The notes below the pieces were generated by a model. It was not told the origin of the DNA. It saw only the letters and a list, made by a program, of their open reading frames with translations, and made no database searches. The translations under genes and the position numbers were made by a program. From contig NZ_JADZAT010000028.1 of assembly GCF_020852455.1 (NCBI RefSeq), positions 280,325 to 344,324 on the forward strand: DNA of 64,000 bases, read 5' to 3'. The DNA is from Novosphingobium sp. Lineage in GTDB: Bacteria > Pseudomonadota > Alphaproteobacteria > Sphingomonadales > Sphingomonadaceae. Positions within the stretch are counted from its first letter, which is position 1; every line of letters begins with the position of its first letter. Positions 47,221 through 56,690 of this stretch are shown in pieces.

Positions 47221-49890
47221 TTGAGCCTTCGTCGCGACTTCTGCAGCCCTACCGCGTTAACTATCGCATCGGCGATGGCCGCTACCGCGGGCGTGGTGCT
47301 GCCCAGCCCCGCTTTCGCCCAGTCGGTTTCGGACGATGCCCTGGCCGACCTGCAGGTCCAGAAGGTTGGCGATTGCACCAACCTGACGATCACCTTCAAC
47401 ACCCGGGTCCAGTTGCAGGGTTACTTTCCGGATCTGGCCGGGCGCGAACTGCATGTGCGCGTCCAGCCGCTCGATTCCACCGCGATCGGGCTTGGTTCGG
47501 ATTCGCTGCGCACGCCGGCCAGCGTGCCCGAACTGCGCTCGGTTTCCTATGAAGGCAGCAGCGCCGGCGGGCCGATCCTGTCGCTGTTCTTCACCCGCGA
47601 CACTGCCTTCAAGGTTGAGGCTGGCGCACTGCCCACCCAGCTGGTGATCAGCCTGAGCGCCCCGGAAAAAGCCGGGACCTGCGCTGTTTCGAACCAGGCC
47701 TTGCCCGCCGGCGTCGGTGCTGGCGCCGGCCCGGGCCAGGGCGGCGCGGCCATGGCCCAGGCGCCCAGCGGGTCCTATGTCATCAACCTCAGCTCAACCC
47801 CGGGCGCAGTCCCGCCGGTTTCAGAAACACAGGCCCAGGCGCTGACCGGGCGGGTGCTCTACGAAACCCAGTTCGAACGCGATTCGCAGACCTGGCATCG
47901 GTTGCGGCTGGGCTTTTTCGACAGCCGCGAACAGGCGGATGCCGCGCGCAAGCAATTGCTGGGTGCCTATCCCGAAGCCTGGGTGGTGAAAATCACCCCG
48001 GCCGAACGCGAACAGGCGATCACCGCGCCGCTGGCACTGGCCGGACCGGCCACGGCCGCGCCGACCGCATCCGCCCCTCCGGTCGCCATGGTCGGCAGCG
48101 AAGCCGATGCCGCGGAAACCGCGCGGCTGATCGGTGAGGCCGAAGGTGCGATCAAGGACAACAATTCGGACCGGGCGATCCAGCTGCTGACCAACGCAGC
48201 GCAAAAGCCCGAGAATGCCAACACCGCGCGCGCGATCGAGCTGCTGGGGCTGGCGCGCGAAAAGAAGGGGCAGAACGCCCATGCCCGCGCTCAGTACGAA
48301 GAATACCTGCGCCGCTATCCCAGCGGCGAGGGGACTGACCGGGTACGCCAACGGTTGGCCGCGCTGGACGGCAGCGGCTCCGGCGGCGGCCCGCTGCGCC
48401 AGGCCAGCGGGATCGCTGCGGGCGGGGCCGGCAAGTGGAAGTGGGGCCTGCGCGGCAGTGTCTCGCAATTCTATTTCCGCGACCAGGGCCGCACCAGCAC
48501 GCTGACCACTTCGTCCACCTTGGGTGACGAAGTTGACAATTCGGTCAACGTCAACCAGCTGCTGACCACCGGCGATGTGACCATTTCGGGCGGCAACGAT
48601 CGCCGGATGTTCCAGATCCGCGCCGCCGGGTCCTATACCAAGAACTTCGGAACCAGCACCTCGATCACCACGATCGACAACGGCACCGAAACGCAGACCT
48701 TCCGGTCGAAGCCGGGCGGCGGGATCGGTTCGATCAGCGCGCTCTATTTCGATTACAGCGACAACGATCTCAACACCCAGCTGCGGATCGGGCGCCAGAC
48801 CCGCAATTCGCAGGGCGTGCTGGGCCGGTTCGATGGCGCTCTGCTGGGCTTCCAGGCCAACCCGCACCTGCGCCTGAACGCCGTGGCCGGTTTCCCGGTG
48901 CTGTCATCGCGCCAGACCTATGTGAACACCGATCGCGCCTTTTACGGCGCCAGCGTCGATTTCGGGGCCAAGCGCAGCCCGGTGCAGTTCACGCTCTACT
49001 GGTTCGACCAGCATGCCAGGGGCGGGTTTATCGATCGCCGCTCGGTCGGGATCGAAAGCCGGCTGCTGAAGAAGAACTTCAACGCCTATGCGATGCTCGA
49101 CTATGATGTGAAGTTCGGCCAGCTCAACCTGGGGCTGCTGACGCTGAACTACAATTTCCCCGATACCTCCAGCCTCAGCCTGACTGCGGACTATCGCCGT
49201 TCGCCATTGCTGACGACCACCAATGCCCTGATCGGCCAGTTCGATACGATCAACAGCGTGCCCTTCACCAGCCTGGCCGGACTGAAGCCGTTCTTCACCG
49301 ATGACCAGATCTACCGCATGGCGCAGGATCGCACGCTGATCGCCAAGTCGCTGACCCTCACCTATTCGCGGCCGATCACCAGAAAGCTGCAGCTCAGCAC
49401 CGACTTTACCCTGACCGATACCGGCGGCACGCCCGGTACTGCGGCAACGGCCGGCACGCCCGAGATTCAGGCCATGCCGGCGATCGGCAAGGAGTATTAC
49501 TATGGGGTCCAGCTGATCGGGTCCGATCTGCTGATGGGCAGCGATATCTACATTCTGTCCGGCCGCTATGCCGATACCGCCACCGCGCGGATCTATACCG
49601 CTGATTTCAATGCCCGCCTGCCGATCACCAAATCGTTCCGCCTCAGCCCGCGCCTGCGCTATGGCTTTCGCGACAACAAGCCGGCAGGAGCGGTGGCCAA
49701 TCCCGGCACCTTCAAACAGTTCCAGCCAACCGTGCGGCTTAACTATTATCCGATCAAGAACAGCGAGATCGAGATCGAATTCGGTGGTAACTTCACCCGG
49801 CAGACGATGTGGAATTCGACGACTTCGGCCTATGACCGGGTCAATGAAAAGGGCTGGGTGCTCAGCGCCGGCTATCGTCTGGACTTCTGA
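47221..49890 (+). CDS. Outer-membrane beta-barrel protein with SPOR- and TPR-like N-terminal regions
   Basis: 889 aa, signal (...LPSPAFAQ), repeated amphipathic strands, C-terminal SAGYRLDF (terminal aromatic). Confidence 0.8.
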   Translation: MSLRRDFCSPTALTIASAMAATAGVVLPSPAFAQSVSDDALADLQVQKVGDCTNLTITFNTRVQLQGYFPDLAGRELHVRVQPLDSTAIGLGSDSLRTPASVPELRSVSYEGSSAGGPILSLFFTRDTAFKVEAGALPTQLVISLSAPEKAGTCAVSNQALPAGVGAGAGPGQGGAAMAQAPSGSYVINLSSTPGAVPPVSETQAQALTGRVLYETQFERDSQTWHRLRLGFFDSREQADAARKQLLGAYPEAWVVKITPAEREQAITAPLALAGPATAAPTASAPPVAMVGSEADAAETARLIGEAEGAIKDNNSDRAIQLLTNAAQKPENANTARAIELLGLAREKKGQNAHARAQYEEYLRRYPSGEGTDRVRQRLAALDGSGSGGGPLRQASGIAAGGAGKWKWGLRGSVSQFYFRDQGRTSTLTTSSTLGDEVDNSVNVNQLLTTGDVTISGGNDRRMFQIRAAGSYTKNFGTSTSITTIDNGTETQTFRSKPGGGIGSISALYFDYSDNDLNTQLRIGRQTRNSQGVLGRFDGALLGFQANPHLRLNAVAGFPVLSSRQTYVNTDRAFYGASVDFGAKRSPVQFTLYWFDQHARGGFIDRRSVGIESRLLKKNFNAYAMLDYDVKFGQLNLGLLTLNYNFPDTSSLSLTADYRRSPLLTTTNALIGQFDTINSVPFTSLAGLKPFFTDDQIYRMAQDRTLIAKSLTLTYSRPITRKLQLSTDFTLTDTGGTPGTAATAGTPEIQAMPAIGKEYYYGVQLIGSDLLMGSDIYILSGRYADTATARIYTADFNARLPITKSFRLSPRLRYGFRDNKPAGAVANPGTFKQFQPTVRLNYYPIKNSEIEIEFGGNFTRQTMWNSTTSAYDRVNEKGWVLSAGYRLDF

Positions 49891-49919
49891 GCGTTCGGAC
49901 CTGGGAATGGAGTTGACGT

Positions 49920-51869
49920 TTGATTGCTGAAGCCGGGCTGGCCGCCCTCTGGCTCGCCGCCGTAATGGCCTTGCTGCAACTGGTGCTGGGCGCCCTGGCG
50001 GTGGGCCGCAAGCAGTTGTCGCTGGCCGGGGCCATGGTTCCGGTCACGCTGGTCCAGGCCGGGCTGGTCAGCTTTGCCTTTGCCTGTCTGATCGCGGTCT
50101 TTGCCCGTTCGGACATGACCGTGCTGCTGGTCGCCGCCAACAGCCATTCGGCCAAGCCGATGATCTACAAGATTGCCGGCACCTGGGGGAACCACGAAGG
50201 CTCGATGCTGCTGTGGGTGACGATCCTGGGGCTGTCGGGCGCCACGATCGCGCTGTTTGAACGCAAGCTGCGGATCGATACCAAGCTGGCGACCCTGGCC
50301 GCGCAGGCGGCGATCGCGCTGGGCTTTTACGCCTTCCTGCTGTTCGCTTCGAACCCCTTCGCGCGGATCTCGGGCGTGATCGAGGGGGCCGGGCTCAATC
50401 CGCTGCTGCAGGATCCCGGTCTCGCCTTTCATCCGCCCACGCTTTACGCCGGTTATGTCGGCATGTCGGCGGCCTTCTCGTTCGCGGTGGGGGCATTGCT
50501 GACCCGCAATGTCAGTCCCGATTTTGCCCGCGCGATGCGGCCCTGGATTCTGGGTGCGTGGATCTTCCTGACCGTGGGGATCACCGCCGGCTCCTATTGG
50601 GCCTATTACACGCTGGGCTGGGGCGGCTGGTGGTTCTGGGACCCGGTCGAAAACGCCAGCCTGATGCCCTGGCTGGCGGCCACCGCGCTGCTCCATTCGG
50701 TCACCGTGCTGGCCACCCGCGACGGCCTGCGCGCCTGGACGATCATGCTTTCGGTGCTGGCCTTCTCGATGTCGATGGTCGGGACCTTCCTGGTCCGCTC
50801 GGGGATCCTCACCTCGGTCCATTCCTTCGCGGTCGATCCCGATCGCGGGCTGTTCATCCTGGCGCTGCTGGCGATCTACATCGCCGGGGCGCTGGCGTTG
50901 TTCGCGGCACGGGTCGGCACTGTGCTGGAAGGCAACCGGTTCGACCTGTTCAGCCGCGAGGCCGCGCTGGTGGTCAACAACCTGATCCTGACCGTGATCC
51001 TGGTGATCGTCATGGCCGGGACGCTCTATCCGCTGATCCTCGAAGCGGCGACCGGGGCAAAGATTTCGGTCGGGGCGCCCTATTTCAATGCGGCGGCGGG
51101 TCCGCTGGCGCTGATCCTGATGCTGCTGATCGGTGCCGGGCCGCTGCTGCGCTGGCGCAAGGACCTGCCGAAGGCGCTGCTTGACCGGATGGCGCCCGCG
51201 CTGCTGGCCGGGGCCGCCGCGCTGCTGCTGCTCGCGGCCTTTGCCGGGCGGATCGGCGTGCTGCCGCTGCTGGGGCTGGTCGCCGCTGCGGTGGTGGGCG
51301 TCGCCAGCCTTGCGCCGCTGTGGAAGCGCGATCTCAAGCGCGCGCCGCTGTTCACCTGGGGCATGGTGATCGCCCACCTGGGCTGCGCGGTCAGCATGGC
51401 GGGGATGGCCTGCGATGCCGCCTTCATCAAGGAAAGCATGGTCGCGATGGCCACAAATGAAACGCGCCCGATCGGCCCGTTCGAGGTGACCCTGCTGGGG
51501 GTGCGCGAAAAGCCGGGGCCAAATTACCAGGCGCTGGAGGCCGTACTTTCGGTGCGCCGCGCCGGTGGGGGCGAACCGTTCGAAATGCTGCCCCAGCTCC
51601 ATGCCTTCAGCGATCCACAGATGACCACCAACCAGGCCGCGATCAAGACCTTCTGGAACGGCCAGCTCTATCTGGTCCTGGGTGAAAATTCGGACGGGCA
51701 GAACTTCCTGATGCGGCTGTGGTGGAAACCCTTCGTGACCCTGATCTGGCTGGGCGGGATCCTGATCGCGCTGGGCGGCGTGCTGGCGCTGCTGGGCCGG
51801 GTCAAGCGCGATGTCTGGAACAATCGCTGGCCCTGGCAGGCCGCGATTGGCGCGGAGGTTCGGTCATGA
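49920..51869 (+). CDS. ccmF: Cytochrome c heme lyase CcmF
   Basis: GTWGNHEGSMLLWVTILG; GWGGWWFWDPVENASLMPWLAATALLHSV. TTG start proposed. Confidence 0.95.
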   Translation: MIAEAGLAALWLAAVMALLQLVLGALAVGRKQLSLAGAMVPVTLVQAGLVSFAFACLIAVFARSDMTVLLVAANSHSAKPMIYKIAGTWGNHEGSMLLWVTILGLSGATIALFERKLRIDTKLATLAAQAAIALGFYAFLLFASNPFARISGVIEGAGLNPLLQDPGLAFHPPTLYAGYVGMSAAFSFAVGALLTRNVSPDFARAMRPWILGAWIFLTVGITAGSYWAYYTLGWGGWWFWDPVENASLMPWLAATALLHSVTVLATRDGLRAWTIMLSVLAFSMSMVGTFLVRSGILTSVHSFAVDPDRGLFILALLAIYIAGALALFAARVGTVLEGNRFDLFSREAALVVNNLILTVILVIVMAGTLYPLILEAATGAKISVGAPYFNAAAGPLALILMLLIGAGPLLRWRKDLPKALLDRMAPALLAGAAALLLLAAFAGRIGVLPLLGLVAAAVVGVASLAPLWKRDLKRAPLFTWGMVIAHLGCAVSMAGMACDAAFIKESMVAMATNETRPIGPFEVTLLGVREKPGPNYQALEAVLSVRRAGGGEPFEMLPQLHAFSDPQMTTNQAAIKTFWNGQLYLVLGENSDGQNFLMRLWWKPFVTLIWLGGILIALGGVLALLGRVKRDVWNNRWPWQAAIGAEVRS

Positions 51870-52396
51870 ACCGCAAGGTGCTGTTGTGGGCCCCCTTCGT
51901 GCTGGTGGTGGCACTGTTTGGTGCCTTCTTTGTGGGGCTCAGGAACCCTGATGATCGCGTGATCGCCTCGCAGATGGTCGGCAAGCCGCTGCCCGAATTC
52001 AGTGCTGCGGCGGTGATGCCTGGCCAGCCGGGAACCGCCAGCAGCGACTACCGCGACGGCAAGCCGCGGATGATCAACATCTTCGCGTCATGGTGCGTGC
52101 CCTGCGCCGCCGAGGCCCCGATGCTGGCCCAGCTCAAGGCCGCCGGCGCCCAGATCGATGGCATCGCCGTCCACGATGCGCCCGAACCGCTGGCCAAGTT
52201 CCTGGCCCAGAACGGAAATCCGTTCAGCCGGATCGGCCTTGACCCCGAAGGCCGCGCACAGATCGCGTTCGGATCGGCCGGGGTGCCGGAAACCTTCGTG
52301 GTCGATGGCCAGGGCAAGATCATCTATCAGCACATTGGGATCGTCGAACCCAAGGACGTGCCGATGCTGCTCAACCTGCTGGGGATCAAGCCATGA
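51866..52396 (+). CDS. ccmG: Thiol:disulfide interchange protein DsbE/CcmG
   Basis: FASWCVPCAAEAPMLAQL; GVPETFVVDGQGKIIYQHIG. Confidence 0.93.
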   Translation: MNRKVLLWAPFVLVVALFGAFFVGLRNPDDRVIASQMVGKPLPEFSAAAVMPGQPGTASSDYRDGKPRMINIFASWCVPCAAEAPMLAQLKAAGAQIDGIAVHDAPEPLAKFLAQNGNPFSRIGLDPEGRAQIAFGSAGVPETFVVDGQGKIIYQHIGIVEPKDVPMLLNLLGIKP

Positions 52397-52788
52397 AGCC
52401 TTCAGCCCTGCTCGCCGCTGTCGCTCTGGCCCTTGCCGCGCCCGCGTTCGCCCAGGATCTCGCCGAAATCTCGCTGGCCGATCCCAGGCAGGAAGCCCAG
52501 GCCGTGGCCCTGATGGATTCGATTCGCTGCGTGGTCTGCCAGGGCCAGCCGGTTTCGGGCAGCAATGCCAGCCTGGCGGGCGACATGCGCCGCCTGATCC
52601 GCGAGCGGATCGCCGCCGGCGACAAGCCCGAGGATGTCCGCGCGATGCTGGTTTCGAAATACGGTGACTGGGTCAGCTTCAAGCCGGTGGTCAAACCCGC
52701 CACCCTGCCGCTGTGGATCGTGCCGCTGCTGGCGCTGCTGGGCGGCGTCTGGCTGGTGTCGCGCCGGGTCAGGCTGGGGCGCGGCTGA
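52393..52788 (+). CDS. ccmH: Cytochrome c-type biogenesis protein CcmH/CycL
   Basis: SIRCVVCQGQPVSGSNASLAGDMRRLIRERIAAGDKPEDV (LRCVVCQNQ-like motif). Confidence 0.93.
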   Translation: MKPSALLAAVALALAAPAFAQDLAEISLADPRQEAQAVALMDSIRCVVCQGQPVSGSNASLAGDMRRLIRERIAAGDKPEDVRAMLVSKYGDWVSFKPVVKPATLPLWIVPLLALLGGVWLVSRRVRLGRG

Positions 52789-52985
52789 TGGGCTGGGCGA
52801 TAACCCTGGCGCTGGCCCTGCTCAGCTGGCTTGCGCTCTACCTGTCGCGCCGCTGTTCGCGTCAGGCGCTCGAACTCGCCGCTGCGGCGATCCTGATCGC
52901 GCTGGCCGGCTATGCCTGGCAAGGCCACCCTGACATGGCCGGTCGCCCCGTCACCAACGCGCGCGCAATCCCGCAGGCGCAGTGA
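52788..52985 (+). CDS. Small membrane protein, CcmI N-terminus-like
   Basis: MGWAITLALALLSWLALYLSRR...ILIALAGYAWQGHPDMAGRPV; overlaps the ccmH stop. Confidence 0.6.
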   Translation: MGWAITLALALLSWLALYLSRRCSRQALELAAAAILIALAGYAWQGHPDMAGRPVTNARAIPQAQ

Positions 52986-53105
52986 AGTCTGGGGTGCCGA
53001 GCCCAGGCAGGCACGGCCTGCACAGCTGAAATTCACCAGCCATTGCCGGGCAAAGGCAAGGTCACACTTGGCGGTGGACAAGGCGGCTCGGGCGTGACTA
53101 AGCTG

Positions 53106-53855
53106 ATGGCAATGCCCGTCACCTTAGCTCCAACACAGGCACTGCGATCTAAGGTTGTCGACGCAGCGGGTTGTGATGAACTGCTGTTGCAGGACTTGTT
53201 CGCACTCTTTTCGCGATACTATGCCGACGTCGATCTGGCCCGTTTTTCAGCCGATCTTCGTGCGAAGGACTTCATCCTGCTGCTCGAGCATTCGGGCCGC
53301 GTGGTCGGTTTCACTACCGCCAGGCTGTTCCCGTTCGATTGGCGCGGCGAGACGATCTCGGTGCTGTTCTCGGGCGATACGATCGTCGACCATGCGTTTT
53401 GGGGAGAGCAGGAGCTGGCCCAGGCCTGGCTTACCCAGGTGGGCCGGCTGGCGCGATCGGCGCCGGGCCGGCGGATGGTCTGGCTGCTGATTGCCAAAGG
53501 TCACCGAACCTACCGCTACCTGCCGGTCTTCGCCCGGCACTATGTTCCCCGGCCGGGCCAGCCCGAAGCAAGTGAACTGACCAGGTTGCGGGATGCGATT
53601 GCCACGGCGATGTTTGGTGAACAGTTTGACCGAAACAGCGGCGTGATCCGCTTTGCCGAACCGCAAGGCCGGCTGGCAGGCCCGTGGGTAGAGCCCACCG
53701 CGCGTGAGCTCAGGATTCCCGCAGTGGCCGAATTCATGGCTGCCAATCCCGGCTTCCGCCGCGGCGACGAACTGGCTTGCCTGTGCGAGCTTGGGCCGGA
53801 AAACATGCGCGAACGGGCCCGCCGCTGGTATCAGGACGGCCATGACGGGGGCTGA
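53106..53855 (+). CDS. GNAT-like hypothetical protein
   Basis: LRAKDFILLLEHSGRVVGFTTARLFPFDWRGETISVLFSGDTIVDH. Confidence 0.6.
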   Translation: MAMPVTLAPTQALRSKVVDAAGCDELLLQDLFALFSRYYADVDLARFSADLRAKDFILLLEHSGRVVGFTTARLFPFDWRGETISVLFSGDTIVDHAFWGEQELAQAWLTQVGRLARSAPGRRMVWLLIAKGHRTYRYLPVFARHYVPRPGQPEASELTRLRDAIATAMFGEQFDRNSGVIRFAEPQGRLAGPWVEPTARELRIPAVAEFMAANPGFRRGDELACLCELGPENMRERARRWYQDGHDGG

Positions 53856-55350
53856 CTGGGCGCCCTTCACAGCCGCCTGCTCGCGCGCGGCGGCGCGCTT
53901 TGCGCTGGCGCTGACGAATGCCGTGCAGCACCAGCGCGAGCTGCTTGCCAGCATCGTTTCGACCAACGCCGATTGTGCCTTCGGGCGGGAACACGACTTT
54001 GCCGCGATCACCGATTTCGAAGCCTATTGCCGGCAGGTTCCGGTGCGCGGCCATTCCGGCTTTGCCCCGCGGATTGCGCGCATGGCAGGCGGCGAAGCCG
54101 ATTGCCTGACGTCCGAGCTGGTGATCGCGTTCGAGGAGACCGGGGGCACTGGCGGGGCCAAGCTGGTGCCCTATACCGCAGCGGGGCTCGACGGGTTCCG
54201 GCGGGCCGTGCTGCCGTGGCTGGGTGACCTGATCGCGCGCCGGCCCGCGCTGGCCAGGGGCCGCGCCTATCTTACGATCAGTCCGGCGACCCGGGCCCGG
54301 CAAGTCACCCCGGGCGGGCTGGCGATCGGGCTCGATTCAGACGCCGCCTATCTTGGTGCTGACCTGGCCCCGGCGCTGGCCGCGCTGCTGGCTGTGCCAC
54401 CGACGCTGGGCCAGTTGCGCGATCCGGGGCAATGGCAGGTAGAGACCCTTGCCGCGCTGATCGCTGCGCCTGATCTGTCGTTCGTTTCACTGTGGAGCCC
54501 GACCTTCCTGCTCGCGCTGCTCGGCTCGCTCGAAGGCCATGCCGAGGCGGTGCTCGCGCGGCTTTCCCCGGCAGAGCGCCGCCGTCTGCAAGCGGCGATG
54601 GCCGGGGCCGATCTCGACACCGAACGGCTGTGGCCCGCGCTCGATTGCATCTCGTGCTGGTGCGACGGAATCTCGGCCGGCTATGCCCGGCGGCTGCAGG
54701 CCCAGTTCCCGCACGCCGCGATCGAGCCCAAAGGCCTGCTGGCAACCGAAGCCGCCGTAACCGTACCCTGGGGACCGGGCGGCGCCTGCGTTCCCGCAGT
54801 CGATAGCTGCCTGATCGAATTCCACGATGCCGCCGGCACTCCGCATCTGTGCGACACCTTGCAGCAAGGCGAAGCCTATCGGATCGTCGTCAGCACCCGG
54901 AGCGGGCTCTACCGCTACGATCTGGGTGACCTGGTCGAATGTGTCGGCCACCGGGGGACAGTGCCGCTGCTGCGGTTCATTGGACGCGCCGGGGTCAACA
55001 GCGATCTGGTCGGCGAGAAGCTTGACGATGGCTTTGTCGGCGAGGCGCTGGCCGCGCTGGCCGGACCGGCGGTGCTGGCCGCACGAGCCGATCCGGCCGG
55101 CTATGTGCTGGTGATGGAGACGCCCGAACCCGGGGCGCTGAATCGCGTCGAAGCCGCGCTGGCACGCAACCCGCACTATGCCCATGCCCGGCGGATGGGC
55201 CAGCTGGCACCGCTCGGGCTGGTCCGGCGCGCGGATCTTTCTGTGCAATTGACGCACCGCGGGATTGCACAGGGCCGCCGGCTGGGCGATCTGAAGCCCC
55301 TGGCCCTGCTGCCCCTGGGCAGCGGCTCTGAGGAGTGGCTGTTGCCGTGA
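53842..55350 (+). CDS. GH3-family acyl-acid amido synthetase-like protein
   Basis: EETGGTGGAKLVPYT; YRIVVSTRSGLYRYDLGDLVECVGHRGTVPLLRFIGRAGVNSDLVGEKL. Confidence 0.85.
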   Translation: MTGADWAPFTAACSRAAARFALALTNAVQHQRELLASIVSTNADCAFGREHDFAAITDFEAYCRQVPVRGHSGFAPRIARMAGGEADCLTSELVIAFEETGGTGGAKLVPYTAAGLDGFRRAVLPWLGDLIARRPALARGRAYLTISPATRARQVTPGGLAIGLDSDAAYLGADLAPALAALLAVPPTLGQLRDPGQWQVETLAALIAAPDLSFVSLWSPTFLLALLGSLEGHAEAVLARLSPAERRRLQAAMAGADLDTERLWPALDCISCWCDGISAGYARRLQAQFPHAAIEPKGLLATEAAVTVPWGPGGACVPAVDSCLIEFHDAAGTPHLCDTLQQGEAYRIVVSTRSGLYRYDLGDLVECVGHRGTVPLLRFIGRAGVNSDLVGEKLDDGFVGEALAALAGPAVLAARADPAGYVLVMETPEPGALNRVEAALARNPHYAHARRMGQLAPLGLVRRADLSVQLTHRGIAQGRRLGDLKPLALLPLGSGSEEWLLP

Positions 55351-56690
55351 AGATTGCGCTGCTTTCGCCCAAAGGGCCGCTTTACCGCAATCGGGGCGGC
55401 ATTTTCCGCAAGTCCTTGCGGTATCAGCCGCTGACCCTGACCACGCTTGCCGCGCTGGTCCCCTCCGAACTCGATCCCGAATTCGTCCTTTACGATGAAG
55501 GCACCGGCGATATCCCGCTTGATCTTGAAGCGGACATTGTCGGCATCACGGTGATTACCGGCAGTTCCACGCGGGCCTATGAAATTGCCGACGAACTGCG
55601 CCGCCGCGGGCGCACTGTCGTGCTTGGCGGGCCGCACGTCACCCTGATGCCCGACGAGGCCCAGCAGCATGCCGATGCGATCTGCGTCGGCTATGCCGAG
55701 GAAAGCTGGCCGCAGCTGCTGCGCGATTTCGCGCGGGGGCAGATGCAGCCGCGTTACCAGCAGGCCGCCAATTTCCAGCTGACCAACCTGCCATTCGCGC
55801 GGCGCGAGCTGCTCGATGGCCGCAACTACCTGACCCAGGCGGTGTTCGAAGCGACGCGGGCCTGTGCGCACAATTGCGAATTCTGCGTTGCGCCCAGCGC
55901 CTGGGGGCGCAAGCAATTCCAGAAACCGGTAGCGCATGTGGTGGAGGACATTCGCCGGGTCGGCAGCCGCAAGATCCTGTTCATCGACCTCAACCTGGTA
56001 TCCGATCCGGCCTATGCCCGCGAATTGTTTACCGCGCTGATCCCGCTGAAAGTGCGCTGGTTCGGTCTTTCCACCAGCCTGATCGGGCGCGATCCGGCGC
56101 TGATGGACCTGATGGCGCAAAGCGGCTGCACCGGCCTGCTGATCGGGTTTGAATCGATTTCACGCGCCGGGCTGGGTTCGATCGACAAGCGCTTCAACGA
56201 TCCGAACCTTTATGCCGAACTGGTCCGCGATCTGCACAAGCGCGGGATCACGATTCAGGGCTGCTTCGTGTTCGGCAACGATGCCGATACCGAGGACACC
56301 TTCGATGCCACTGCCGATTTCGTGATCCGCAGCCAGATCGACCTGCCCCGCTTCGCGATCCTGACGCCCTTTCCCGGCACGCCGATCCACACACGGTTTG
56401 AACGCGAAGGCCGGATCCTGACCCGCGACTGGGAGCTTTACGATGGCCAGCACGTGGTGTTCCGCCCGCTTGGCATGACACCGGCAGCGCTGCTTGCCGG
56501 ACACGAGCGCGCGTGGAAAGCGGTCTATGGTTGGAAGCCGATCCTGTCGCGGCTGCGCCATGCCCGCGGGCAGATCCCGCTCTCGCTGGCGGCCAACCTT
56601 GGCTACCGGTTCTACGCCCACCACCTTCACACCCATTACACCTGCGATTGGCCGCATGCCGCCGACGAAGGTGAGCCGCTGCCGGCATGA
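55347..56690 (+). CDS. B12-binding domain radical SAM protein
   Basis: VVLGGPHVTLMPDEAQQHADAICVGYAE; CAHNCEFC. Confidence 0.92.
   Translation: MKIALLSPKGPLYRNRGGIFRKSLRYQPLTLTTLAALVPSELDPEFVLYDEGTGDIPLDLEADIVGITVITGSSTRAYEIADELRRRGRTVVLGGPHVTLMPDEAQQHADAICVGYAEESWPQLLRDFARGQMQPRYQQAANFQLTNLPFARRELLDGRNYLTQAVFEATRACAHNCEFCVAPSAWGRKQFQKPVAHVVEDIRRVGSRKILFIDLNLVSDPAYARELFTALIPLKVRWFGLSTSLIGRDPALMDLMAQSGCTGLLIGFESISRAGLGSIDKRFNDPNLYAELVRDLHKRGITIQGCFVFGNDADTEDTFDATADFVIRSQIDLPRFAILTPFPGTPIHTRFEREGRILTRDWELYDGQHVVFRPLGMTPAALLAGHERAWKAVYGWKPILSRLRHARGQIPLSLAANLGYRFYAHHLHTHYTCDWPHAADEGEPLPA

Noticed and set aside
49872-51602. 576-aa minus-strand ORF opposite ccmF
   Set aside because: Extreme Gln/His/Arg composition typical of antisense reading; ccmF motifs are unambiguous.
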